Positions 1-9,721 of a stretch of 64,000 nt of DNA are shown here, piece after piece. The notes beneath the pieces were generated by a model that searched no databases, was not told where the DNA came from, and was given only the letters and a program-made list of their open reading frames with translations. Position numbers and translations under genes: made by a program. Position 1 is the first letter of the stretch; every line of letters begins with the position of its first letter. The DNA is from an uncultured SAR116 cluster alpha proteobacterium (GTDB lineage Bacteria; Pseudomonadota; Alphaproteobacteria; Puniceispirillales; Marisalimonadaceae): the NCBI GenBank assembly GCA_902619805.1, contig CACNGC010000004.1, forward strand, positions 1 through 64,000, in the 5' to 3' direction.

Positions 1-665
1 ATTTCATCTACAATGGTATTTCTACTTAATGCTAGAATATAAGCCACTGTAGATGAAATATCTTTAATGCTAATAGTGTTTTCCTCATTATTTCCTGGCT
101 CAAAATTTAAATTCTCAAAAAAATCAGTTCTAACCATGCCAGGGTTTATTATACTTACCCTAATATTTTTTTTCGAAACATCCTTACTTAAAGACTCAGT
201 AAAACCTCTTAATCCAAATTTTGCTGTACAATAAAGACTTCCATTTTTTGCACCCAATAACCCTGATTCAGACCCAATAAAAATTATGTCTCCCATTTTA
301 TTTCTTTTGAAATGAGGCAATAAAAGTTTTGTTATGATCAAATGTGAAGTTAAATTTGTAGATAAGAAATTATTGATTTGTAATGTAGAAAAATTTTCAA
401 GAGGACCAAAATTACCATACCCTGCATTACTTATAAGACAATTAATTTGAGGATGGTTTTTTAAAATTTGTTTCATAAGTATTTCTAATTTCTCATGAAC
501 ACTTACATCACAGTTGTATGTTGTATAATTCTTGTTTTCTAAATTAGATTTATCATGGTTTCTAGCTATCCCAATTACCTTTGCTCCTAAATCAAGAAGT
601 TTTGAGGTTATTTCATAACCTATTCCACTTGAACTTCCAGTAACAAGGATGCATTTATCCTTCAT
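1..665 (-). CDS. SDR family oxidoreductase, partial (runs off window start)
   Basis: Minus-strand reading from ATG at 665: MKDKCILVTGSSSGIGYEITSKLLDLGAKVIGIARN...; TGxxxGIG Rossmann motif, NAGYG and YCTAKFGLRGF (YxxxK); not in ORF track because it is open at the window edge. Confidence 0.85.
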   Translation of the reverse strand, partial: MKDKCILVTGSSSGIGYEITSKLLDLGAKVIGIARNHDKSNLENKNYTTYNCDVSVHEKLEILMKQILKNHPQINCLISNAGYGNFGPLENFSTLQINNFLSTNLTSHLIITKLLLPHFKRNKMGDIIFIGSESGLLGAKNGSLYCTAKFGLRGFTESLSKDVSKKNIRVSIINPGMVRTDFFENLNFEPGNNEENTISIKDISSTVAYILALSRNTIVDE

Positions 666-683
666 GAATAATTACCAATCAAT

Positions 684-1676
684 TTAGATAGAACATTTAA
701 ATATTTGATTTTCATTTATATACCTTAATGATAAGTTTTTACAATATGAAGTCATTTCTTTTTCTATCTTAATGTCATATGAAATCATTTTATTATTTAG
801 AGACAATGGACTAGTAAATAATGGTTCATTTGGATAAAGTTTAAAAATATCTTTGAACATTCTCTTAGGAAATCTTAATGTGCCAAAACTAACAGAATGT
901 AAACAATCAAGAGAAATATTTTTATATAAATTTTCTAAGAGTTCTTTATATAATATTTTCCAGTTTTCACCATGTATCAATGGATCAAATCTTAAACCTA
1001 TCTTCCAACCTCTTGAAGCTAATTCAGAAATTACACTAATACGTTTTGAAATTGAGGGCGTTTTGTTATCCAAACAATTTGACATCAACTCTGGCATAAG
1101 ACTATAAGCTAAAATAACGTTTTTCATAGGTTTCAATGACAAAAATGGTTGTTTTTGAACACTTTTAGTCCGAAATTCAATTTCAATTTGAGTGTGTGTT
1201 TTAAAAATTGATAAAATGTGTTTTGCAAATCCTGTAACATTCTCAAGTGCAAGAGAGTCACAATCATAGCCAGAAAAAAAAGTTAATTTTGAGTTTATAT
1301 TTTTTTCTATAGTATTTTTAATTGCAGTATCAAAATCTTCAAAGTTGACAAAGATCACATAATTAGCTGAAGAATACATTCCTTGTAAAAAGCAATATCT
1401 ACAATCATAAATACAATTGTACATATGCGAAAAATAAAAATTTTTTGATGAGCCTATCCCAAATCCTTCAGGTGCTGGCAATACAAAACCATCTTTTTTA
1501 TGAGCAAGAATTATACAAGGATTAACTTTTTGAATTCTGAAATTTTGATTTCTTTTATTAAAGATTTCTCCATAATTATTTATTAATATAATTCGAGATT
1601 TTCTAAATTTGTTTAAAATTAATTTTGTTCTTGGATGATTTTTAATTACCTCTTCAACATATATTGTTTCAATCAA
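684..1676 (-). CDS. Spore photoproduct lyase-like radical SAM protein
   Basis: YNCIYDCRYCFLQGMY: CX3CX2C radical SAM cluster motif in SPL-like context. Confidence 0.8.
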   Translation of the reverse strand: MIETIYVEEVIKNHPRTKLILNKFRKSRIILINNYGEIFNKRNQNFRIQKVNPCIILAHKKDGFVLPAPEGFGIGSSKNFYFSHMYNCIYDCRYCFLQGMYSSANYVIFVNFEDFDTAIKNTIEKNINSKLTFFSGYDCDSLALENVTGFAKHILSIFKTHTQIEIEFRTKSVQKQPFLSLKPMKNVILAYSLMPELMSNCLDNKTPSISKRISVISELASRGWKIGLRFDPLIHGENWKILYKELLENLYKNISLDCLHSVSFGTLRFPKRMFKDIFKLYPNEPLFTSPLSLNNKMISYDIKIEKEMTSYCKNLSLRYINENQIFKCSI

Positions 1677-2524
1677 ATTTTACTCCAATTTACTAAATTA
1701 TTTTTTATCTTCGAATTTAAAACATTAATAACAGAATTTGATGTTTCACAATTATTAATTATTTTTTCTATATCTTTTTTATTACAAAAAATTTGAACAC
1801 GCCTAAGCAAAGTCTCAAGTCTATAAGATTGTGTTGCTGAAAAATGCCATTTTGATTTAATTTCATTAAATAATTTAGGCTTATCAATTATTTGAAACTC
1901 TTCTTCAGAGAGCCTCTCATAATAGGAAACCACATCAATTATCTTAAAAAGATTCACTTTTATTAAATTACTTATTTTTGAGTTAGTTATTTCTTTAATA
2001 TCATTTTTGGGACCATCAGATATCACCTTCATTAAACAAATAAATTCTTTTGAAGTTAACTTGTTCGCAATATCAAAAAAAGCACTTCCTTCCATGTCAA
2101 TTAATTCATAAGTTGAATAATCTGATACAGGAAAGTCAGATGTAAATAAATGCATCTTTGGCAAAGTTGTCTTAGGCAATGTTAATGGATATATACTTTT
2201 TTTTCTTTGATAATTTGAAATTTTATCTACTAAATACAAATCTCCATAATTACCCTTATCAGAGCCTGCAATTCCTATATTTATCCATGATGTATATTGT
2301 GATGCATTACTATATGCATAAAGATAAGCAGTTGAGGCAGCTGCATTATTTCGACCAATTCCACATATAATTAACCAGTGAGTCTCTTCTTCATTCTTAT
2401 AGATTGGATAAACAGTTTTTTCATTAACAAGTTTTAGTTTGTAATGATCTAAAATTACTTGAGCTTCTTCTTTTAAAGCTATGACCCATCTAATAGAATT
2501 TTTTTTTATTTTAATATTATTCAT
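1673..2524 (-). CDS. Nucleoside phosphorylase / MTA-SAH nucleosidase-like protein
   Basis: CGIGRNNAAASTAYL, NIGIAGSDKGNYGDLYLVDKI and DMEGSAFFDIA motifs typical of the PNP/UDP superfamily; overlaps neighbour by 4 nt. Confidence 0.7.
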   Translation of the reverse strand: MNNIKIKKNSIRWVIALKEEAQVILDHYKLKLVNEKTVYPIYKNEEETHWLIICGIGRNNAAASTAYLYAYSNASQYTSWINIGIAGSDKGNYGDLYLVDKISNYQRKKSIYPLTLPKTTLPKMHLFTSDFPVSDYSTYELIDMEGSAFFDIANKLTSKEFICLMKVISDGPKNDIKEITNSKISNLIKVNLFKIIDVVSYYERLSEEEFQIIDKPKLFNEIKSKWHFSATQSYRLETLLRRVQIFCNKKDIEKIINNCETSNSVINVLNSKIKNNLVNWSKI

Positions 2525-3419
2525 TTTTAAATTTATCTAATTCTAATAACCAGTAATTCAGTTTATCTTTATATTTTCTATAGATTTCTTCATTATCTCT
2601 TTTTTTTGCTCCGTTTGATATAATAGATAATTTTTTAATGAGTATATTAAAAACACTTTTTTTTTGTTCGGCAGTAAAACAGTTATTTTTTAAATTTTTT
2701 TCTAGAGATTTAATTCTAAATCTATCCATTCCCCAATATTTTTTTGAAAGTTGATCATCATGTCCTCCATATTTTACTACCAATGGAATATCCAAAAAAC
2801 CAACCTCTTCTTTTGATGTTATTCTTATCCACATATCATAATCTTCACAAACTTCTAAACTTTCGTCAAAAAAGCCATAATCATCAAAAACTTCTTTTTT
2901 AATAAAAGCACTACTTGGAGAAATACAACATAGTTGGAGAGATTTTTGAAAAATATCTCCTCCTGATTTTTGATGTTTTTTTTGTTGATTTTGAAATTTA
3001 TTATTTTTACACCAAATCTCATTCGTATGAATAAGCCTGTATTTTTTATTGTCATTGTTTGTAAAAAAAAGTTGTTTTTCTAATTTTTGTGGTTTCCAAG
3101 CGTCATCAGAATCTAAAAAAGCAATCCATGTTGAGTGACTATTTTTTATTCCTACGTTTCTAGCAATACTTACACCTTTTCTCTTTTCATGAATATATGT
3201 TATTTCGGGATATGATGAAGAAATCATTTCATATGTATTATCCGTTGAACCATTATCAACAACAATAATTTCTCTAACACAGATAGTTTGGTTTAAAACA
3301 GAAGTTATAGCTCTGTTTAGCAATTCGCATCTGTTGTGTGTGGGTATTACAACAGATATATCCGCAACATTTAGAATATTCGACATTAACAAATTTTTAG
3401 TTTTAAGGCCTTTTTTCAA
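2517..3419 (-). CDS. Glycosyltransferase family 2 protein
   Basis: SVVIPTHNRCELLNRAITSVLNQT...IVVDNGSTDNT...FLDSDDAW: GT-A/GT2 motifs. Confidence 0.9.
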   Translation of the reverse strand: MKKGLKTKNLLMSNILNVADISVVIPTHNRCELLNRAITSVLNQTICVREIIVVDNGSTDNTYEMISSSYPEITYIHEKRKGVSIARNVGIKNSHSTWIAFLDSDDAWKPQKLEKQLFFTNNDNKKYRLIHTNEIWCKNNKFQNQQKKHQKSGGDIFQKSLQLCCISPSSAFIKKEVFDDYGFFDESLEVCEDYDMWIRITSKEEVGFLDIPLVVKYGGHDDQLSKKYWGMDRFRIKSLEKNLKNNCFTAEQKKSVFNILIKKLSIISNGAKKRDNEEIYRKYKDKLNYWLLELDKFKNE

Positions 3420-3804
3420 AACACTTTAAATTATCATCTATAAAATGAAATTTTTGCTTATCAATTGTAAAAATTGCTATTTTAGGATCAAAAATTGAAG
3501 GGTCGTCAAAAGTACCTACTTTTAAAATAATTGATTTTGGTCTCATTGGATTTCTTGTACCAATTGCCGTTCCACATTTATAACAAAAAAGTCTTGTAAC
3601 AGCGTTTTCTAAATCACTTCTTTTAAACTCTTTAGGTTTTCCACTTACAAATTTAAATCCTTCAAGTGGCATTATCATTATAACGTTAGGATTACCACCA
3701 GTTATATATTGACATTCTCTACAGTGACATTGTATAGAAGCTTGGGCTTCTCCTATAGATTCATATCGTATCTCACTACAATAGCACCCTCCTTTTATAT
3801 TCAT
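3403..3804 (-). CDS. GFA family (CENP-V/GFA domain) protein
   Basis: GGCYCSEIRYE...CHCRECQ...LFCYKCGTAIG zinc-binding Cys pattern of the GFA fold. Confidence 0.85.
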   Translation of the reverse strand: MNIKGGCYCSEIRYESIGEAQASIQCHCRECQYITGGNPNVIMIMPLEGFKFVSGKPKEFKRSDLENAVTRLFCYKCGTAIGTRNPMRPKSIILKVGTFDDPSIFDPKIAIFTIDKQKFHFIDDNLKCFEKRP

Positions 3805-3839
3805 AATAATTATCCTCCTAACTTATTATCTGCTCAAGA

Positions 3840-4160
3840 CTACAACTTTTTAATTTCTAAAACTTCAATTGACTCTTTATCATATTTAATTTTTGGATCA
3901 TTATAATCATGAGGTAATTTTGTTAGCTTTTCAATTGGTAATGTATCGACCCAAATTAAAAAGTTAATTTCAACATTTGCAGCATTATTAAAAGGTAACT
4001 GATTTTCAATTTCAAATTCATCGTTAAAAACTATATTATCTTCTCTAATTTCTCTAAATGATCCTTTATTTGGATCGTTACCATAAAATGTAACTTCAAA
4101 TCTTACATTCCAATCATTTCTATTTGGTTGTTGCACTTTAGAATAATTTTTAGGTCTCAA
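3840..4160 (-). CDS. Hypothetical protein
   Basis: 106-aa ORF, 11-nt overlap with upstream ORF, same strand as neighbouring cassette. Confidence 0.6.
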   Translation of the reverse strand: MRPKNYSKVQQPNRNDWNVRFEVTFYGNDPNKGSFREIREDNIVFNDEFEIENQLPFNNAANVEINFLIWVDTLPIEKLTKLPHDYNDPKIKYDKESIEVLEIKKL

Positions 4161-4386
4161 CTTTTAATTTTTGTTTTTTCTCAGTAGATCTAGCAAGAGC
4201 TGGAGCTGGTATCTCTTCTGTGATTTCAGCTTTATGACACGTTAAAAGGTTCATAACCTCTTCAGCTTTTTCCCTTCTACTCCAAGTGTGTACAACATGA
4301 TCTTCTAAGTCTTTATAGAGAAACCAATCTTTTTCACTTTTCGACAACCATACTTTTATTGCGTAAACTGACATAACAAACTCCAA
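4150..4386 (-). CDS. Hypothetical protein
   Basis: 78-aa ORF; likely start at the internal Met (MSVYAIKVWLSKSEKDW). Confidence 0.6.
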   Translation of the reverse strand: MEFVMSVYAIKVWLSKSEKDWFLYKDLEDHVVHTWSRREKAEEVMNLLTCHKAEITEEIPAPALARSTEKKQKLKVET

Positions 4387-4787
4387 AGTTTATAAACAAC
4401 CATCATATAAAATAATACGTCATTATATACATTTTATGTAGTATTATATGAATTATTAATGATAATTAGATTATTCGATTCTGATATATTAAAATATCTC
4501 AGAGTTTTTTATGTGTTTATGTATATCAAGGGGATTTTATTAATAAAAATATAAAAAATAATAGTTGGGTCTTTAGTTACTTGTAAATAGTTACAATCAT
4601 ATTTCAATTTGCAGGAACTAACTTGTCTAGTTTAAATCAATCTAAATTATAAAATGTTTTGATATTTAAAATTATTCATATTCTTTTAATAAGTGATAAA
4701 AAATTTATCTAATATTGTAATTAGGTTTTTTTAAAATAAACTCATAAAATTGTAAACACACTAATGAATTTTTGACCACTTAATAAT

Positions 4788-6014
4788 CTAGAAAAAAATT
4801 TTCATTTCTTTCATAGACTCAATAAATTTCGAAATTGTAGATTGAGATAAATTTGGAAAATGTTCATTTAACATTTTAGTACTTATAAGTTTTTTTTCAA
4901 ATGAAAACTCTGTTAAAGCTTTGTACTCATCAGGTACTTTAACTGAGTTTGTACTTCCTTTTAAAATAAGATTATTATTTTCTCTTATTAATAAAACAAC
5001 ATTAGACACTTCAAAATTAACACCATCTTTGACTACATCCATTAGATTATATTCTTCAAATTTGTAAGACCAATTTTTTAAGTATTCCATTATAGGATTC
5101 AATAATTTTTCACTTTTGAAAATATTTTTTAATTCTTCAGAAATTTTATTATTAATTTGAATCAAATCTTTTTTTTCTTTTATTTCTCTAATATCTGATC
5201 TTAGATAAGGATTTATTATCAGTTCGTCCCACACTATTTGAATAATATCTATTGGCTTTAGATAAAGAATTCCAAAGGCAATATGTATTGCACCACTTTC
5301 TGAAGTAAGAGCATCATGATATTTACCTCTTGGTATATATAGAATATCCCTAGGCTTCATATGAACTTGATCAATTATTTTCCCGGCAGATTTTGTTCGT
5401 TCCTCAAGGCTGGGCTTGAATATAGGGTGATTAATGGGGTTATCAGCCAATGTCTCATATATATTCCAAGTTTTTTTACCATCACAGTGAAGAGCAAATA
5501 CATCATGTGTATCAAAATGAGGCCCAAAGGCTTGACGATTTTGCATTGAAAAATATAAGTTTGTCTGACATTTTCCATTGGTAATTTCTTGTAAATCAAA
5601 AGCTATTTTTTTTATGTCCTTTGAATAATAAATAATATCATTTAATACTAGTGACGCGCCTTTCTTTATATAATACTGAACTTTATCTGGGTCTGGGCCT
5701 GTCTTACTAAAACCATATTAGTTACCCTGTGTAGAAAACTTATTATAGTTAATAGGCTTTTTATCGATAACCATATTAAAATTATTTTGATCCCATATGT
5801 TATGCATCGATAATAAATTATTGAGATCTTTAACATTCATAACATCTCTATTTTTATCTGATTTATTTTTTAGATGAATATAATTTTTCTTTTCTTTTGC
5901 TTTTTTAAGCAAATTTATCTCGTTGTCACTGAAAAAATTACTCAAAGGATACCTCAAAATTTTTATAATCAAATTGATACAATAATTTAAATTTATGACA
6001 AAAATTTGAAGCAT
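4788..6014 (-). pseudogene. JmjC-like cupin (cupin_4, ribosomal oxygenase-like) interrupted by in-frame TAA at 5718-5720
   Basis: ORFs 5718..6014 and 4788..5546 are in the same frame. The connecting codons read QGN*YGFSKTGPDPDKVQYYIKKGASLVLNDIIYYSKDIKKIAFDLQEITNGKCQTNLYFSMQNRQAFGPHFDTHDVFALH with a single stop. Cupin motifs HFDTHD and ILYIPRGKYHDAL present. Confidence 0.7.
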
Positions 6015-6262
6015 TAAGATAAAAATATTACTATTTTAGATTTTTTTCTTATAAATTTTTAGTCTGATTAAAAATTAAATTAAAAACATTTATCTTCATC
6101 CAATTTTAATTTTATAAAAAGTAATTTTAACAAATCTGAAACTCAAATTAAAAATTATAGATTACTATTCATATAACCGTAACAATTACATTAAATTTTA
6201 TGAAACATCCTGACTTTCTCTAATTAAACAAGTGAGGTGTGGCTTATTATACATAGTCTTAT

Positions 6263-6339
6263 TGGTAGCGGAGGAGGGACTTGAACCCCCGACACCCGGA
6301 TTATGATTCCGGTGCTCTAACCAGCTGAGCTACTCCGCC
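6263..6339 (-). tRNA. tRNA-Met (CAT anticodon)
   Basis: Reverse complement GGCGGAGTAGCTCAGCTGGTTAGAGCACCGGAATCATAATCCGGGTGTCGGGGGTTCAAGTCCCTCCTCCGCTACCA folds as a cloverleaf; anticodon stem CCGGA/TCCGG, loop ATCATAA, encoded CCA; elongator Met-like. Confidence 0.95.
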
Positions 6340-6404
6340 TATTATTAAATTAGTTACTAAATATAATTTATTTTGTAGTCAAGTAATTACATTCATTATT
6401 ATAT

Positions 6405-7055
6405 TTATAATGAAATAACTATATCTCTTAAATTATCTTTGAGTTTTAACTTAAAAATTGAAGGATTTTGTTTTGTTGTCGTTGAAACTTTAACATATTC
6501 AATTTCACCAAAAGTTTTAAAAAAAGTATTAAAATGTTGTTGTGACTCTGAAAGCCAAATTTCAAAGCTAATTAGTTCAAATTGATTTTTTTTCATTTGA
6601 TATACTGGCTTATCACTTTTCCAAGAAATCAAACTAGGTATCATCCCTCCTTCTATAATTTCACCATCTAAAATATTGTTGTTAAAATTTGGCATTGCAA
6701 ATCGCCATTTGAAAATATTACGCGATGATTCAAAAAAAGGATCATAGTATTTAACTATACTCATATCGTTATTTTCAATTACATACCCAATGATTTGTGG
6801 TGATTTTTTTAATTTGGATTGTAATTTTGAGTTGTCTAAGTTGAACCATTTTCTATTATTTAAATTTCTTGCTTTAGGATCAATCGCAATCACCTCTAAG
6901 TAAACCCTTTCACTAATTCTTATCACTCTATTATGTGTCCCCATATCTTTATGATAACCAATATCACTTAGCTTGGCTTTAAGTATATTTTCAACAAATT
7001 CAGTGCCCTCGTCTAAGGTAAAAGACCCAAATACAATATGATCTAATTTATGCAT
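6405..7055 (-). CDS. VOC family / glyoxalase-like domain protein
   Basis: MHKLDHIVFGSFTLDEGTEFVEN...GTHNRVIRISERVYLEVIAID: glyoxalase-like start and VYLEVIAID strand. Confidence 0.75.
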   Translation of the reverse strand: MHKLDHIVFGSFTLDEGTEFVENILKAKLSDIGYHKDMGTHNRVIRISERVYLEVIAIDPKARNLNNRKWFNLDNSKLQSKLKKSPQIIGYVIENNDMSIVKYYDPFFESSRNIFKWRFAMPNFNNNILDGEIIEGGMIPSLISWKSDKPVYQMKKNQFELISFEIWLSESQQHFNTFFKTFGEIEYVKVSTTTKQNPSIFKLKLKDNLRDIVISL

Positions 7056-8238
7056 TATTAAGTTTAATTTCGGCTGACTTATTAGGAGCTTCTGTTATCC
7101 ACCCACCACCTAAGATATGAGAACTTTCTCTAATATTGTAAAACACAGCAGCTTGACCAGTTGAAACACCAAATTGAGGTTTCTCAAATGTTAGATAGGC
7201 AAAACTATTATCAAAATTAACTTTAATAGTTCCAATTACTGGTTGTGATGAATTCCTTAGCTTAACTAACACACTAAATTCTGTTATATTTTTTATATCA
7301 ATTAGCCAATTACAGTCAGATATTTTTATTTTATTGCAAGATAAAAATTCTTTAGGACCAACCATTACGTTATTTTTTTCTATGTCTAGAGAAATAACAT
7401 ATAAAATGCTATTATTATCATCCACATCTTTTCTACCACCAACACCAATCCCTTTTCTTTGACCAATGGTGAAGTCAATTATACCGTTATGTTTTCCCAA
7501 AACATTTCCGTTTACATCAATTATATTACCTGCCTCAATACTTCCCGGCCTTAATTTTCTTAATACCTCTGCATAATTACCTTCAGGCACAAAACATATA
7601 TCTTGGCTATCAGGTTTGTTTGCGACATTGAGACCATGACGTTTTGCAACAGATCTAGTTTCATTTTTTGTTAACGACCCAAGAGGAAATCTAACAAACT
7701 CCAATTGATTTTTGGTTGTGGCAAATAAAAAATAGGATTGATCTTTTGAAGGATCTATTCCAGTATGCAGGCTTGGATAACCTAATTTTGTTTTTCTTCT
7801 GATATAATGTCCAGTAGCCATAGCACTTGCACCAAGGTTTTTTGCTCTATCAAACATATCTGTAAATTTAACGGTCTGATTACATCTTACGCAAGGAATT
7901 GGAGTTTCACCTCTTAAGTAAGAATCTGCAAAATCATTAATAACTTGATTTTGGAAGATACTTTCATAGTTCAAAACATAATGAGGAATTCCAAGCTTAC
8001 TTGAAACTACTCTAGCATCATTGATATCAGAACCTGCACAACATGCTCCCTTTTTTTGAAGAGCTTTCCCATAATCATACAGTTGCATAGTTAAACCAAC
8101 CACTTCAAACCCTGCCTCAACAAGCAATGCAGCAGTTACAGAAGAATCCACACCCCCAGACATTGCTACAACTACACGATGATTTGATGGATCACCATCT
8201 AAATCCATTTCTTTTATGATTTGGTTAATATTTATCAT
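7048..8238 (-). CDS. mnmA: tRNA-specific 2-thiouridylase MnmA
   Basis: VVVAMSGGVDSSVTAALL PP-loop, TPIPCVRCNQTVKF, ATGHY, PDSQDICFVPEG, GQRKGIGVGG. Confidence 0.97.
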   Translation of the reverse strand: MININQIIKEMDLDGDPSNHRVVVAMSGGVDSSVTAALLVEAGFEVVGLTMQLYDYGKALQKKGACCAGSDINDARVVSSKLGIPHYVLNYESIFQNQVINDFADSYLRGETPIPCVRCNQTVKFTDMFDRAKNLGASAMATGHYIRRKTKLGYPSLHTGIDPSKDQSYFLFATTKNQLEFVRFPLGSLTKNETRSVAKRHGLNVANKPDSQDICFVPEGNYAEVLRKLRPGSIEAGNIIDVNGNVLGKHNGIIDFTIGQRKGIGVGGRKDVDDNNSILYVISLDIEKNNVMVGPKEFLSCNKIKISDCNWLIDIKNITEFSVLVKLRNSSQPVIGTIKVNFDNSFAYLTFEKPQFGVSTGQAAVFYNIRESSHILGGGWITEAPNKSAEIKLNNA

Positions 8239-8243
8239 TAACC

Positions 8244-8555
8244 TTACTCTTTAGGAATTGAAACTCTTAAACCATCAAGCTCGTCAGTCACTTCAATTTG
8301 ACACCCTAATCGAGAAGTTGGTTTTAATCCATCGGCTAAATCTAGCATATCTTCTTCATCTGGATTAGGATCTCCAACAATCGGGAACCAATCTTTATCA
8401 ATGATAACATGACAAGTACAACAGGAGATTGATCCTCCACAAGTCCCCTCAATTCCTAAATCGTTATCTCTAGCTACTTCCATTAGAGATAATCCATTTT
8501 CTGCTTCTACAGACTTTTCATTGCCATCTGAATTAACAAATATAAGTTTTGTCAC
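8244..8555 (-). CDS. 2Fe-2S ferredoxin (adrenodoxin type)
   Basis: GTCGGSISCCTCHVII...DLADGLKPTSRLGCQIEV: Cys pattern of Adx/Fdx type. Confidence 0.92.
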   Translation of the reverse strand: MTKLIFVNSDGNEKSVEAENGLSLMEVARDNDLGIEGTCGGSISCCTCHVIIDKDWFPIVGDPNPDEEDMLDLADGLKPTSRLGCQIEVTDELDGLRVSIPKE

Positions 8556-8578
8556 TTTTTGACTCCTTATTATTTAAC

Positions 8579-9697
8579 TTATAAATTTGACCAATAATGT
8601 GCCAACCTATCTAATTCTTTTTTTGTTATCAAGTTTTCTGAATTCAAAATAGCATCATTTGGAGGAAAAGAAAATCGTACAGAGTTTGAAGCAAGATTAT
8701 CGTATCCCATTGCGCTAACAACATGACTTTTAGCAATTTTACCAGAGCTACAAGCTGAACCAGAACTTACCGAAAAGGATTCCAAATCTAATTTCATTAA
8801 TGCTAAGTCCCCAGATATATTAGGATGAGCCATTAATAATGTGTTTGAAACTCTATTTGCTTTTTCTCCAAAAATAATTGTTTCAGGGCTTAAATTTTTT
8901 ATTATTTTTTGAAAATAATCTCTTAGAAATTTTACTTTTGAACAATTATTTTCTTTTGAATTATTTACGAATTTAGAAGCTTCACCAAACCCTCTTATTC
9001 CAAGAATATTTTCTGTTCCTGCTCTCATGCCTTTTTCTTGCCCACCACCTAGAATTAGTGGTGTTAAATTTATATCATTGTTATAAACCAAAGCTCCTAT
9101 TCCAGTTGGTGCACCAATTTTGTGACCTGAGAGTGTTAAAAAGTCCAATTCTATTTCCTCAAGATTGATTTTTACTTTACCAAGAGCTTGTGCAGCATCA
9201 CAATGAACTAAACATCCATACTTTTTTGCAATTTCAACAACATCTTTAATTGGCTGTATAACACCTGTTTCATTATTTACCCACATTACGGATACTAATA
9301 TTTTTTTATTACTTTTAATTAATTTTTTTAGATATAATTCAAGAATATTCAAATCTACAATACCATCTTGATTTACAGGGATTATGTGATCACTTCTAGA
9401 TGAAGATAACACCGCCAAGTGTTCAATAGAACTTACGACAATAGTATCAAAATTTCTAAATAACATATTAATTGCTTCTGTTGCAGAACCTGTAAAAATT
9501 ATATTATTTTTGTTTGTATTAATTAATTTACTAATATTTTCCCTAGCAATATCAATTATATATTTACCTTTTCTTCCATAATAATGAATTGATGATGCGT
9601 TCAATGGTCCAATATACATACTATCTATTAAGGATTTTTTTACTTCCTTTAATAGCGGTACAGTTGCATTATAGTCTAAATAAATTTGTTTTTTCAC
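8579..9697 (-). CDS. Cysteine desulfurase (NifS/IscS family)
   Basis: IYLDYNATVPL, HCDAAQALGK, SGHKIGAPTGIGAL, SVSSGSACSSG active-site motif. Confidence 0.93.
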   Translation of the reverse strand: MKKQIYLDYNATVPLLKEVKKSLIDSMYIGPLNASSIHYYGRKGKYIIDIARENISKLINTNKNNIIFTGSATEAINMLFRNFDTIVVSSIEHLAVLSSSRSDHIIPVNQDGIVDLNILELYLKKLIKSNKKILVSVMWVNNETGVIQPIKDVVEIAKKYGCLVHCDAAQALGKVKINLEEIELDFLTLSGHKIGAPTGIGALVYNNDINLTPLILGGGQEKGMRAGTENILGIRGFGEASKFVNNSKENNCSKVKFLRDYFQKIIKNLSPETIIFGEKANRVSNTLLMAHPNISGDLALMKLDLESFSVSSGSACSSGKIAKSHVVSAMGYDNLASNSVRFSFPPNDAILNSENLITKKELDRLAHYWSNL

Positions 9698-9721
9698 AAC
9701 TAAAATTTGACACCTAAAATA

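Noticed and set aside
853-1107. Short ORFs antisense to clear genes (e.g. 853..1107, 2179..2370, 12047..12424, 13063..13419, 30564..30806, 42773..43045, 56745..57134)
   Set aside because: They lie opposite well-supported coding genes and have no recognisable motifs; treated as shadow ORFs.
2825-2833. TTATCCACA within the GT2 gene (and another at about 56935 in the helicase gene)
   Set aside because: Inside coding sequence, isolated, no reason to call them functional.
2855-3055. ORF 2855..3055 in another frame within the GT2 gene
   Set aside because: Lysine/isoleucine-rich alternate frame of a convincing glycosyltransferase; no independent support.
5375-5599. ORF 5375..5599 as an independent gene
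   Set aside because: Out-of-frame overlap with the cupin frame; the cupin frame gives a coherent protein across the region.
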